Below the pieces are notes generated by a model. It was not told where the DNA came from. It saw only the letters and a list, made by a program, of their open reading frames with translations, and ran no database searches. This document shows positions 8,265 through 15,778 of a stretch of DNA of 64,000 bases, piece by piece. Numbering within the stretch: position 1 is the first letter of the stretch; every line of letters starts with the position of its first letter. This DNA comes from Achromobacter deleyi (GTDB lineage Bacteria > Pseudomonadota > Gammaproteobacteria > Burkholderiales > Burkholderiaceae_B): NCBI RefSeq assembly GCF_902859705.1, contig NZ_CADIJO010000020.1:1-64000 (forward strand), given 5' to 3'. The position numbers and the translations under genes are program-made.

Positions 8265-8705
8265 TTAGTAGGTTCCGAGAATGGTGTCGATCTTGCCCGC
8301 GTCGAATACCCAGGCCACGGTGTCGCCGTCCTTCTTGTAGGTCAGGTCGGGACGCTTGCCGAATGCGCACGAGCGGCACGTGGTCACATCGCCGGTGGCC
8401 GGATTGGTCACGGTGATGAGGTTCTTGCCCCACAGGCGCGAATCCAGCGTCTGCGCGTCGTACAGCGCCTGCAGCTGGGCATTGACCGGCGACGTCTTCA
8501 GGTAGGTCAGCGTCACGGTGCCGCTCTTGTTGGCGTTCAGCGTGTGCATGACTTCGCCGTCGGCGCCCACCGTCATGGTGTTGCGCGACGCGGCCATGGC
8601 GACGGTGATGCCTTCGTCGGCATTGCCCGAGCCGTAGCCCAGCGAAATCGCCCCGCCCGGGCCGATGAGACTGGCGCTGATATCAGCGAACGAATAGGTA
8701 GACAT
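8265..8705 (-). CDS. Tail tube protein (DUF3277)
   Basis: A 146-residue DUF3277 protein that polymerises into the inner tail tube. Diagnostic stretches are MSTYSFADISASLIGPGG at the N-terminus, GNADEGITVAMAASRNTMTV in the middle and WVFDAGKIDTILGTY at the C-terminus. The ATG at 8705 has AGGAG at a good distance; the longer frame upstream overlaps the sheath gene and has no support. It follows the sheath gene directly, as in other DUF3383/DUF3277 contractile tails. Confidence 0.92.
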   Translation of the reverse strand: MSTYSFADISASLIGPGGAISLGYGSGNADEGITVAMAASRNTMTVGADGEVMHTLNANKSGTVTLTYLKTSPVNAQLQALYDAQTLDSRLWGKNLITVTNPATGDVTTCRSCAFGKRPDLTYKKDGDTVAWVFDAGKIDTILGTY

Positions 8706-8718
8706 CTGCGACTCCTGA

Positions 8719-10194
8719 TTAGCGATTGACCGTGACGAGAACGTCGACGGTGTGGATGGCGCCGGCTTCCTTTGCGGCGACCTGGAACGGAACGGCCTTG
8801 CGCGCTTCGCGGTCGGCCTGGGATTGCGTGGCGATTGCCGGGGCATAGACGTAATAGCCCTTGGACAGCGTGTCGCCCTGCTTGACCGCGCCGAAGCCGG
8901 CCGAATTCCAGACGCCCGGCGCCAGGTAGCCGTTGTTCACCGCGGCTTCGCAAGCAGCCTCGATCACCGAAGCGATCAGCTGGTTGCCGGCATCGGTCTG
9001 CGGCACCTTGGTGGGGCTGGTGTAGAGCAGGTTGTAGACGTCGGTCTGCACGCGGTTGCGGAACCAGATCGCGTTGTAGACCGAGTCGATGAAGATGCCG
9101 CTGGGCGTCACGCCGTACTGGATGATCGCCGTGTCGTTGTCGTAGTTGACGAAGACGTTGCAGTTCTTGGCGGCCAGCGTGTCGGCCTGGCTGCTGGTCA
9201 GGGTCTCGGCGACGATGCCGGGCTCCTGCTTGTACATCAGCGTGATCGTGGTGTTGTTGGCGTTGAAGTTCACCGTCAGCATGCGGCCCAGCAGCGAGGC
9301 CACCGCGTACGGATTGGCGCTGGAGAACTGCACGATCGTGTACTTGTATTTCAGCGCCTTCAACTGGCTGGCGATGTCGTCGTGGTGGGTCGGGTCCAGC
9401 ACCTGGGGCGACTGGGTCGACACGCCGTACAGGTGACGCTGGTCGGCCTCGATCAGGCCGGCCACGGCCAGGTGCTGGGCGCTCGTCAGTTCGGCGTCGG
9501 CGAAGGCCAGGCCCAGGAACTTGTTGGCGAAGCGGTCCAGGAACAGCGCCACGGCGTCCACCGGCGTCTCGGCAACGATGCCTGCGACGGGGGCCGAAGC
9601 CTGGGCGGCAGTCAGGCCCAGCATCGACGAAATGTCGGTGCCGGTACCGGGTGCCGACGCATAGCCCAGCGTCGAGGTGGCGCCCGAGGTGTTCGAGGTC
9701 ACGACGAACTGCGAGCCGTTCCACAGCACCGAGGCGGACACCAGCGCGGTCGAGATGATCGAGGCCACGCCGTTCAGGTTGGTGGCGCCCGAAAAGTCCA
9801 GGCCGCTGATCGACTTGGCGGTGCCGTCGACCGTCAGGGCAAAGGCGCCCGCGGTGACCGCGGTCCAGGCGGACAGTTCTTTTTCAGCCGCCGACAGCAC
9901 GGCGCCGCGCAGCGTCGCCGACGTGGCGCCCTTGGCCCAGCGGCCGATGTACAGCTGCGAAGGCTGGGGCGTCTGCTGGAAGTACAGCAGCGCGGCGCGG
10001 TATTCCGGCGCGGTGGTGCCGAAATCGGCGGCGACGGCATCGATGCCGCCGTAAGCGCGCATGCGCTCGCCGGTGTCGATGACCGCGGACGAGCCCAGCA
10101 ACAGGGCGGTGTTCAGGCTCGCGCCCTGCGCCGCCAGCGGCGACATGTTGATCGTAACGTTGATCAGGCGTGATACCGGCAATCCATTAGCCAT
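8719..10194 (-). CDS. Contractile tail sheath (DUF3383)
   Basis: A 491-residue sheath protein of the DUF3383 family. The N-terminus ([19 protein letters not shown]) and the signature [21 protein letters not shown] are typical. Later segments [20 protein letters not shown] and the C-terminal [11 protein letters not shown] complete the sheath fold. The ATG at 10194 has AAGGGA upstream and starts 10 bases after the neck terminator stop. The sheath shows that the particle has a contractile tail, not a flexible siphophage-type one. Confidence 0.93.
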   Translation of the reverse strand: MANGLPVSRLINVTINMSPLAAQGASLNTALLLGSSAVIDTGERMRAYGGIDAVAADFGTTAPEYRAALLYFQQTPQPSQLYIGRWAKGATSATLRGAVLSAAEKELSAWTAVTAGAFALTVDGTAKSISGLDFSGATNLNGVASIISTALVSASVLWNGSQFVVTSNTSGATSTLGYASAPGTGTDISSMLGLTAAQASAPVAGIVAETPVDAVALFLDRFANKFLGLAFADAELTSAQHLAVAGLIEADQRHLYGVSTQSPQVLDPTHHDDIASQLKALKYKYTIVQFSSANPYAVASLLGRMLTVNFNANNTTITLMYKQEPGIVAETLTSSQADTLAAKNCNVFVNYDNDTAIIQYGVTPSGIFIDSVYNAIWFRNRVQTDVYNLLYTSPTKVPQTDAGNQLIASVIEAACEAAVNNGYLAPGVWNSAGFGAVKQGDTLSKGYYVYAPAIATQSQADREARKAVPFQVAAKEAGAIHTVDVLVTVNR

Positions 10195-10204
10195 GGTAAA
10201 TCCC

Positions 10205-10798
10205 TTAATCTGCAAGGTGGTTGGTGTTGTCCGTCGGGGACAGCGACGCGGCATGCGTCGTGACCTGCGCCGACAGAAGATTCAGGACCGGATAGCTGCG
10301 GATGACCTGTCGCGCAAAGCGCAAGGTCATGTCGAACTGCCGTATCCACTGCTGATTCACGAGTTCGTGCTGGGCCAGGATCGGCCCCGCGCCGCTCACC
10401 GCGATGCCTTGCGCCTGCAAGGGTTCACGGTTCTGCGGCACGGCGGCGCCGTCGCGCAACTGCGCCGCATGGCGCAGTGCGCGCGGCCCGAACATCGAGC
10501 AAAGCACCTCGATGTCTTCATGCCGAACGTATGAATCAGATCCTTCTCCGGTGGGGTCGTGAGCCACGACCGGACCGGCGTCCGCACGCTGCGACCGGAT
10601 GTCCATCAGGCACCAGGTATCGGTTTGCGCGGGCGGTTCCACGCCGGCAGCAGGCCAGCGTGTACGAACCAGGTTGAGAGGCAGGCCGGACACGCCGGCA
10701 ATGAACCCCTGGAACAGCGCCTCGAGTTCGGCATCCTCCAGAGGCGGAGAAATGGCCAGGGGCGCCAGGTAGCCGCCGGTGGCCGAACTGTTCGCCAT
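10205..10798 (-). CDS. Phage neck/tail terminator protein
   Basis: A 197-residue protein matching the phage neck terminator (gp12-like, LIC_12616) family: an early [20 protein letters not shown] helix, [23 protein letters not shown], and [20 protein letters not shown] near the C-terminus. In phages it caps the tail and joins it to the head. Here it is the first structural gene, with no head genes upstream, so it would cap a free tail. The ATG at 10798 follows AAAGGAG; the longer frame is rejected because it crosses three hairpins. Confidence 0.8.
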   Translation of the reverse strand: MANSSATGGYLAPLAISPPLEDAELEALFQGFIAGVSGLPLNLVRTRWPAAGVEPPAQTDTWCLMDIRSQRADAGPVVAHDPTGEGSDSYVRHEDIEVLCSMFGPRALRHAAQLRDGAAVPQNREPLQAQGIAVSGAGPILAQHELVNQQWIRQFDMTLRFARQVIRSYPVLNLLSAQVTTHAASLSPTDNTNHLAD

Positions 10799-10862
10799 GC
10801 GTCGCTCCTTTGTTGTGGGTAGGCCCGAGCGCCGTGTTCCCTGAAGGCGGCGCCAAGCAAAA

Positions 10863-10893
10863 CGCCCCGCGTTCTCGGCGAGAACGCGGGGCG
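10863..10893 (-). terminator. Hairpin C, 14-bp stem, upstream of tail module
   Basis: A near-perfect inverted repeat (arms CGCCCCGCGTTCTC and GAGAACGCGGGGCG, 3-base loop). On the leftward strand it is followed by TTTT. It lies 65 bases before the neck terminator start on the sense strand, so it would terminate or attenuate transcription into the tail genes unless transcription is made resistant. Confidence 0.6.
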
Positions 10894-10901
10894 CGCAAAT
10901 G

Positions 10902-10926
10902 AAAAAGGCCCGCCGATGGCGAGCCT
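10902..10926 (-). terminator. Hairpin B with U5 tract
   Basis: On the leftward strand, AGGCTCGCC pairs across an ATC loop with GGCGGGCCT (one G-U pair) and is followed by TTTTT. It has the form of an intrinsic terminator and sits between hairpins A and C on the path from the operon promoter to the tail genes. Confidence 0.55.
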
Positions 10927-10991
10927 GGTCAGGGGAACTGCAAAGAGCACTTGCCGACGCGTTGGCCGGACGTACGTACCCTCTCATAAAT

Positions 10992-11014
10992 AAGGCCCGC
11001 ACTGGGCGGGCCTT
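10992..11014 (-). terminator. Hairpin A after the first operon gene
   Basis: AAGGCCCGC and GCGGGCCTT form a 9-bp stem with a 5-base loop; TTATTTAT follows on the leftward strand. It lies about 55 bases after the stop of the small first gene, so it may end an early transcript. The same gap (10799-11067) holds hairpins B and C and no other gene I can support. Confidence 0.5.
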
Positions 11015-11067
11015 GTTTGGAACCGTCGACGCAATGCGGGACGGCATGAACGAATTGTGCAGCAAGG

Positions 11068-11325
11068 TCAGGCGTGGGCGCAATCCTCCTCGTGTCGCAC
11101 TTCGCTCCAGACATAGGCGAGCGAATTGCGGGCGTGCTCGATGCGCGCCACCTGGCCGCCATCGTGCAACGTTTCCAGGACACGCAGGATGGCCTGGCGC
11201 ATTGCATTGCGTTCACGGCGCGACAGTTCACGTGCCCCGGATGCGCCGCGCACCAGCTCGGCCATGCGCCACGGCCGGCCCGGATGGGCCGACATCGTGT
11301 CCAGGACTTCCTTGGCGTATTTCAT
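11068..11325 (-). CDS. Small winged-helix-like phage protein, first gene of tail operon
   Basis: An 85-residue protein of unknown family: MKYAKEVLDTMSAHPGRPWRMAELVRG..., then SRRERNAMRQAILRVLETLHDGGQVARI. The pattern of three helices followed by a short beta hairpin resembles a winged-helix DNA-binding fold, and similar small proteins occur in prophages. It is the first gene after the tail-operon promoter, with a ~114-base leader and a GGGGGCG-like ribosome site. It is separated from the structural genes by three terminator-like hairpins, so a regulatory role (activator or antiterminator) is possible but unproven. Confidence 0.6.
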   Translation of the reverse strand: MKYAKEVLDTMSAHPGRPWRMAELVRGASGARELSRRERNAMRQAILRVLETLHDGGQVARIEHARNSLAYVWSEVRHEEDCAHA

Positions 11326-11444
11326 CGGGACGCCCCCCGTTCAAAACCAGTTGCCATGCCTCGTCATCCTTGTTCCAGGTTTATGCCGGTTGTGGTCCTC
11401 CTGCGTCGGCTAGCGGCCAGCCCGACTGTCGTGGAGTTGCAATT

Positions 11445-11467
11445 CATGGTAGCGAGTCGCTACCATG
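11445..11467. promoter_or_regulatory. Operator O1, perfect 23-bp palindrome
   Basis: Arms CATGGTAGCGA and TCGCTACCATG flank a single G at 11456. It overlaps the spacer and -10 of the leftward tail-operon promoter, so a bound repressor would block that promoter. It is the best match of a family with core GGTAGCGA-n-TCGCTACC. Confidence 0.8.
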
Positions 11468-11474
11468 AAGTCAA
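11446..11474 (-). promoter_or_regulatory. Leftward sigma70 promoter of the tail operon
   Basis: On the minus strand TTGACT (11474-11469) is followed after exactly 17 bases by TACCAT (11451-11446). It would start transcription near 11439, about 114 bases before the first gene. O1 covers the spacer and -10, and O2 touches the -35 region. Confidence 0.65.
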
Positions 11475-11489
11475 CAGCGAATCGCTACT
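11473..11489. promoter_or_regulatory. Operator O2 (imperfect)
   Basis: Centred at 11481, AACAGCGA-A-TCGCTACT matches the O1 core at 5 of 8 (left) and 7 of 8 (right) positions. Its centre is 25 bp from O1 and 44 bp upstream of the repressor ATG, the place of an activating site if the transcript starts at that ATG. Confidence 0.65.
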
Positions 11490-11498
11490 GTACTTTCG

Positions 11499-11515
11499 GG
11501 TAGCGGATTGCTACT
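11499..11515. promoter_or_regulatory. Operator O3 (imperfect)
   Basis: Centred at 11507, GGTAGCGG-A-TTGCTACT matches the core at 7 of 8 and 6 of 8 positions. It is 26 bp from O2 and overlaps the candidate -10 (TACTAT, 11512-11517) of the repressor promoter, so it could serve autorepression. A further perfect half-site, TCGCTACC (11517-11524), ends immediately before the repressor ATG. Confidence 0.65.
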
Positions 11516-11524
11516 ATCGCTACC

Positions 11525-12286
11525 ATGGACATCCGATCGATCCGACTGAACAACCTCAAGTACGCCGTGCACGAAGCCGGGGGCGTGGACCGCCTGGCCG
11601 AACGCGCCGGGGTCAGTCGCAAGTACCTCGACCAGATCCTTCAAGGATTCCAAGGCAAGCGGGACAAAAGCCCCCGCAAGGTCGGCGATGCCCTGGCCGC
11701 CAAGCTCTCGGTGGGCCTGGGCCAGCCCGCGCACTGGATGGATCTTCCCCATCCCGACCTGTGGCGCGAGCTTTCGCCCGACGCCATGCCAGACGAGCCG
11801 GCCGGCCGGCTTGTCTCTTTCGACCATGCACGGCTGGGCAGGCCGAACCTCGACAACGTCCTCATCGCCCAGTTCGATACCGGAGGCGCAATGGGTAATG
11901 GCCTGGAACTGCGCGACCAGCCAGGCGTCATTCAAAGCTGGAACGTCAGCCCTGAATGGCTGCAAAAGAATGTCCGGGGCTTTTCTGCCTCGAAGAATCT
12001 GTGCATCGTCACGGGTTTCGGCGATTCCATGCGCCCCATGTTCAACCCGGGCGATCCCCTGATCGTCGACCGGGGCGTGCAGGCCGTCGAATACGACGCC
12101 ATCTATTTCTTCCGCGTCGGCAGCGAAGGCTTCATCAAGCGGCTGCAGCGCATCCCCACCGCCACCGGCCTGGTGGTCCGGGCGAAATCCGAAAACACCA
12201 AGTACGACGCCTGGGACATCACCGAAGGCATGGATTTCGAGGTCTTCGGCCGCGTGCTGAAGGTCTGGCGCAGCGAGGACTTCTGA
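11525..12286 (+). CDS. LexA/CI-like repressor with S24 peptidase domain
   Basis: A 253-residue repressor. Residues ~8-60 form a helix-turn-helix (VDRLAERAGVSRKYLDQILQ). Residues ~110-248 form an S24 peptidase domain with GDSMRPMFNPGD, nucleophile Ser168, and FIKRLQR, general base Lys205. RecA-stimulated self-cleavage after DNA damage is the known behaviour of this family. The usual Ala-Gly cleavage pair is not evident; the segment at the expected place reads DTGGAMGNG (118-126). The ATG is preceded by operator half-site sequence with no Shine-Dalgarno, so the mRNA may be leaderless. It diverges from the tail operon and ends 5 bases before the DUF4153 gene. Confidence 0.9.
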   Translation: MDIRSIRLNNLKYAVHEAGGVDRLAERAGVSRKYLDQILQGFQGKRDKSPRKVGDALAAKLSVGLGQPAHWMDLPHPDLWRELSPDAMPDEPAGRLVSFDHARLGRPNLDNVLIAQFDTGGAMGNGLELRDQPGVIQSWNVSPEWLQKNVRGFSASKNLCIVTGFGDSMRPMFNPGDPLIVDRGVQAVEYDAIYFFRVGSEGFIKRLQRIPTATGLVVRAKSENTKYDAWDITEGMDFEVFGRVLKVWRSEDF

Positions 12287-12291
12287 CCCCC

Positions 12292-14106
12292 ATGCCCCAA
12301 CTTTCCCGCCTGTCGGCCGCCGAAAGAACCATCCTGCTCTACGGCGTGCTCGGCGCGCTGGGTGCGTTGGCGCTGCATGCGGCGCTGAAACACCACGTGT
12401 GGCCATGGCGCAGCACCTACGCCACCATGTTCGCCATCCAATTCGTGTGGTTGGTGCCGCTGGCCGGCGCCCTGCTGGCCGGCATGCCGTCCACCCGGCG
12501 CTGGCTGGTGGCCCTGGCCGCCTTCGGCGTGGCGCTGCCCGCGCTGCATGCCTACAGCCTGACGACGCTGCTGGGCACGTTGCCGGTCGATGGCGACAGC
12601 ACCGGCCTGCGCGCCGTGGCCACCGTCATCACGGCAGCCAGCGCCTTCATGCTGCTGCCGCTGGTGCAGGCGCTGGACCCGTCCACCCCGCATTGGAATT
12701 ACCCGGGGGTCTTTCGCGCGGCTTGGCGCATGACCGTCACGCTGGCCCTGGCGGGCGGGCTGACCTTGGCGGTGTGGTTGCTGTTCTGGGCGACAGGCCA
12801 GATGTTCCGCATGATCGGCATCATCGTGGTCGACGACCTGGTCCAGTCCATCTGGTTCGCCTTGACGGTCATGCCGCTGGTGCTGGCGCTGTGCCTGGTC
12901 GGCGTACGCCGCCGCCCGCAGTTGGCAGACACCCTGCAACGCTCGTGGCTCACGCTCACCGCCTGGCTGCTGCCGCTGGTGGCGCTCATCGGCATCGCCT
13001 TCGTGCTGGCGCTGGCCGCCCGCCTCACGCTGGACTTGCAAGCGCGGGCGCTGTCCGCAGGGGCGCTGATCGCTTTCAGCGCCGTCTGGATCAAGCTCAT
13101 CAACTCCGCCTGGCAAGACAGCCCCGACGCGCCCCCGTTCGGGCCGAGATTGCAGGCCGCGCTGCGGGTGGCGGCGATCGGCCTGCTGCTCTTGGCATGT
13201 GTTGCGGTGTACGGCTTGGTGGTACGGGTGCAGCAGTACGGCTGGACCACGCCCCGCGTGTGGGGCCTTTATCTTGCGGCGTTGTTGGCCGTCTACGCGG
13301 CGGGCTACGCCCTGGCGGCCCTGGCGCCGCGGCGATTCCATGCCATCCTGGGGGCCACCAACATCGCGGCTGCGCTCTGCGCCCTGGCCATGCTGGCAGG
13401 GGTCCAGACGCCGCTGCTCAGCCCCGACCGTCTCACGGCCGACAGCCAGACCCAACGCCTGATCGACGGCACGGTGCCGCCCGGCGACTACCCTTACCTG
13501 TCCATGGCGCGCGACCACGGCGATTACGGCCGCCATGCCCTGCAACGGCTGGCCGACGGCGCGGCCCAGGCGCAAAGCCCCGAGATCGCCACCGCGGCAG
13601 ACCTGGCGCTGAAGGGCCACTATTACGACTGGCGCGATCCGCGACGCAGCGGCTCGAAAACCGCCAAGCCTCCGGCCATGCCCGCCTTTAACGTCTACCC
13701 CGCCGGCAGCCCGATACCCGATGGCTGGTGGGCCGCTGCCACGATTTCCGATCCTTTCCAGACCAATCGCTGCATCAGCGCCGACCAGGCCGCCACGAAG
13801 GATCCCGCCGCTGCCTCACGGCGCTGCTGGCTGATCCACGCCGATATCACGAGCGTTGGCGCCCATGACCTGGTCCTGTATGTGCCCCCGCGCCAATTCA
13901 CCGAGCGGGGCGGCTACGAAGAATTCATTACCTATACGCAAGACCGCGATGGCACCTGGCGCACTGTCAGCAACCAATCGCGCCGCTGGACCGAAGACCG
14001 CCAGCCGGACGATATCGGCAATGCGCTGACGCAGGGCCAGGTTCACACCGAACCCCGCCCCGATCGCGACCTGATAGTCGGCGGGCAGCGCCTGCCGCTG
14101 CACTAG
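12292..14106 (+). CDS. DUF4153 multispanning membrane protein
   Basis: A 604-residue inner-membrane protein. Roughly the first 390 residues hold about ten hydrophobic helices (for example TILLYGVLGALGALALHAAL, LVWLLFW-type segments); the rest is soluble, with many Trp/Tyr residues. It matches the DUF4153 family, whose function is unknown. The ATG is 5 bases after the repressor stop, and the nearest ribosome site (GAGGA) lies inside the repressor's end, so it may be translated by coupling. It is the first clearly chromosomal gene on this side of the tail cluster. Confidence 0.8.
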   Translation: MPQLSRLSAAERTILLYGVLGALGALALHAALKHHVWPWRSTYATMFAIQFVWLVPLAGALLAGMPSTRRWLVALAAFGVALPALHAYSLTTLLGTLPVDGDSTGLRAVATVITAASAFMLLPLVQALDPSTPHWNYPGVFRAAWRMTVTLALAGGLTLAVWLLFWATGQMFRMIGIIVVDDLVQSIWFALTVMPLVLALCLVGVRRRPQLADTLQRSWLTLTAWLLPLVALIGIAFVLALAARLTLDLQARALSAGALIAFSAVWIKLINSAWQDSPDAPPFGPRLQAALRVAAIGLLLLACVAVYGLVVRVQQYGWTTPRVWGLYLAALLAVYAAGYALAALAPRRFHAILGATNIAAALCALAMLAGVQTPLLSPDRLTADSQTQRLIDGTVPPGDYPYLSMARDHGDYGRHALQRLADGAAQAQSPEIATAADLALKGHYYDWRDPRRSGSKTAKPPAMPAFNVYPAGSPIPDGWWAAATISDPFQTNRCISADQAATKDPAAASRRCWLIHADITSVGAHDLVLYVPPRQFTERGGYEEFITYTQDRDGTWRTVSNQSRRWTEDRQPDDIGNALTQGQVHTEPRPDRDLIVGGQRLPLH

Positions 14107-14133
14107 CGCCTGCTACAACGCAGGCGCCTGCTT
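14106..14133 (+). terminator. Hairpin after DUF4153 gene
   Basis: GCGCCTGC and GCAGGCGC form an 8-bp stem with a 6-base loop immediately after the stop codon, followed by CTGCTTTA. The T tract is weak. A near-duplicate TCAGGGCTTT lies just downstream. Confidence 0.45.
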
Positions 14134-14150
14134 TACTTCAGGGCTTTACC

Positions 14151-14375
14151 TCAGGGCTTTTCTTCCAGGTCCGGCGTGCCCGTGAACTGGCTCTTGAGCA
14201 GCGTCAGCGCGCCCTTTTCCGCCAGCGCCTCGTTCGGAAAGACGTGCTTGGTGTCTTCCAGCACGGGAAAGCCGAAGACCCGCACGCGGGCGTGATAGCC
14301 CTCGGGGGTTTCGGCGAATTCGATATCGAAGTTGCGTTCTTCGATCCAGCCCGATTTATGCAGCTTCCAATCCAT
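14151..14375 (-). CDS. Small conserved hypothetical protein
   Basis: A 74-residue protein, MDWKLHKSGWIEERNFDIEF..., then YHARVRVFGFPVLEDTKHVFPNEALAEKGAL. I do not recognise a named family. It has alternating beta strands followed by an alpha helix, no signal and no membrane segment. The ATG at 14375 is preferred (GGAG about 10 bases upstream) over a TTG at 14414. It is convergent with the DUF4153 gene. The codon pattern is like its neighbours, so it is probably real. Confidence 0.6.
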   Translation of the reverse strand: MDWKLHKSGWIEERNFDIEFAETPEGYHARVRVFGFPVLEDTKHVFPNEALAEKGALTLLKSQFTGTPDLEEKP

Positions 14376-14558
14376 GTCCGACGCGCTCCAGGTAAGCGAG
14401 GCCGGCAGCGGCAAGCGCCGCGGACGCCGGCATCGAGGGTTGATATACGGGGTCGATTACGGGTCAGGCCGGCCCCGATGGGGCCGGCTCTGCGCTACAC
14501 CATACACCCTGCCGGCTGACGATGGATTGACGGCACACCAGCGGCGCGCAGCGCTGGC

Positions 14559-15677
14559 CTAGCGGGTCTTGGCGGACGGATCGTCGTCGGCAGGCACGGG
14601 CGGCCGCGGCTCGATGGGCTCGATGACTTCTTCGTCAGGCGGCGAAAACAGGTCCCAGCTGGCCATGAACAGCGCCGCAATCAACGGGCCGATCACGAAG
14701 CCGTTCAGGCCGAACAACGCCATGCCGCCCAGGGTCGAGATCAGCACCACGTAGTCGGGCATCTTGGTGTCCTTGCCCACCAGAATCGGGCGCAGCACGT
14801 TGTCGACCATGCCGATCACCAGTACCCCGAACGCGATCAGGACCACGCCCTTGACGGTGGCGCCGGTCAGCAGGAAATAGATCGCCACGGGCGCCCAGAT
14901 CAGGCCGGCGCCCACCGCGGGCAACAGCGACAGAAAGCCCATGATGACGCCCCACAGCAACGCCCCCTGGATGCCCAGGATGGAAAAGATGATGCCGCCC
15001 AGCAGGCCCTGGGATGCCGCCACCGCGATGTTGCCCTTGACCGTGGCGCGCACCACGGTGGTGAACTTGCGGAACAGGTGCTGCTTGTGCGCGTGGCTCA
15101 GCGGCATGGCGCGCTTGATGCGCAGGCCCAGTTGCGGGCCGTCGCGCAGCAGGAAGAACAGCAGGTACAGCATGATGCCGAAGCTGATCACGAACTGGAA
15201 CGTGTCCTGGCCAATGCTCAGGGCTTGCGTCGCCAGGAACTGGCTGGCCTGCATGGCGCCGGCGCTGAGCTTTTCCTGCAGGCTGGGAATGTCGGCCAGG
15301 TCAAAGCGCGCCAACAGGTCATGCACGGAAGGCGGCAATGCCTCCATGGCTTGCTGGAAATATGCGCCAAAATTCAATTGGCCGGACTTGATGCTCTGGT
15401 AGAGATTGGCGCCTTCGTTCACCAGCGATCCGCTGATGACCACCAGCGGCAGAATCACCAGGAACAGCACGAGCAGCAGCGTGATCAGGGCCGCCAGATT
15501 GCGGCGTCCGCCGATGCGCGCCACCAGGCGGCGTTGCAACGGCGCGAACAGGATCGCCAGGATGGCGCCCCAGAACACCGCGCCGTAAAAAGGCCAGAGC
15601 AGCCAGCCGAACGCGATGGATACGACCACCAGCAAAAGCAGGAAGGTTCTGTAGTGCAAGCTGGAAGATTGACTCAT
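14559..15677 (-). CDS. AI-2E family transporter (PerM/YdiK-like)
   Basis: A 372-residue integral membrane protein of the AI-2E/PerM permease family. It has paired N-terminal helices (FLLLLVVVSIAFGWLLWPFY; LAALITLLLVLFLVILPLVV), a soluble central region and C-terminal helices with GVIMGFLSLLPAVGAGLIWA and PILVGKDTKMPDYVVLISTL, a typical conserved loop. The C-terminal tail is acidic and Pro-rich. Family members export small molecules or ions; the substrate cannot be read from the sequence. The ATG at 15677 (MSQSSSLHYR) was chosen over an upstream in-frame start. Confidence 0.85.
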   Translation of the reverse strand: MSQSSSLHYRTFLLLLVVVSIAFGWLLWPFYGAVFWGAILAILFAPLQRRLVARIGGRRNLAALITLLLVLFLVILPLVVISGSLVNEGANLYQSIKSGQLNFGAYFQQAMEALPPSVHDLLARFDLADIPSLQEKLSAGAMQASQFLATQALSIGQDTFQFVISFGIMLYLLFFLLRDGPQLGLRIKRAMPLSHAHKQHLFRKFTTVVRATVKGNIAVAASQGLLGGIIFSILGIQGALLWGVIMGFLSLLPAVGAGLIWAPVAIYFLLTGATVKGVVLIAFGVLVIGMVDNVLRPILVGKDTKMPDYVVLISTLGGMALFGLNGFVIGPLIAALFMASWDLFSPPDEEVIEPIEPRPPVPADDDPSAKTR

Positions 15678-15778
15678 GTTCCGTCCAAGGCGCGGCAGAC
15701 GCCGCGAGACCCGCATTGTACAAAGGCCTGGCGCCCCCGGCCCGCGCGCCGCCTGGGCTGGCGGCGCCTTGCCGGCGA

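Noticed and set aside
1-12290. Complete temperate prophage
   Set aside because: Within the window there is no integrase, replication gene, terminase, portal or capsid; only the region left of position 1 could change this.
12103-13620. Long leftward frame antisense to DUF4153
   Set aside because: Low-complexity Gln/Arg/His-rich translation typical of a shadow; no ribosome site.
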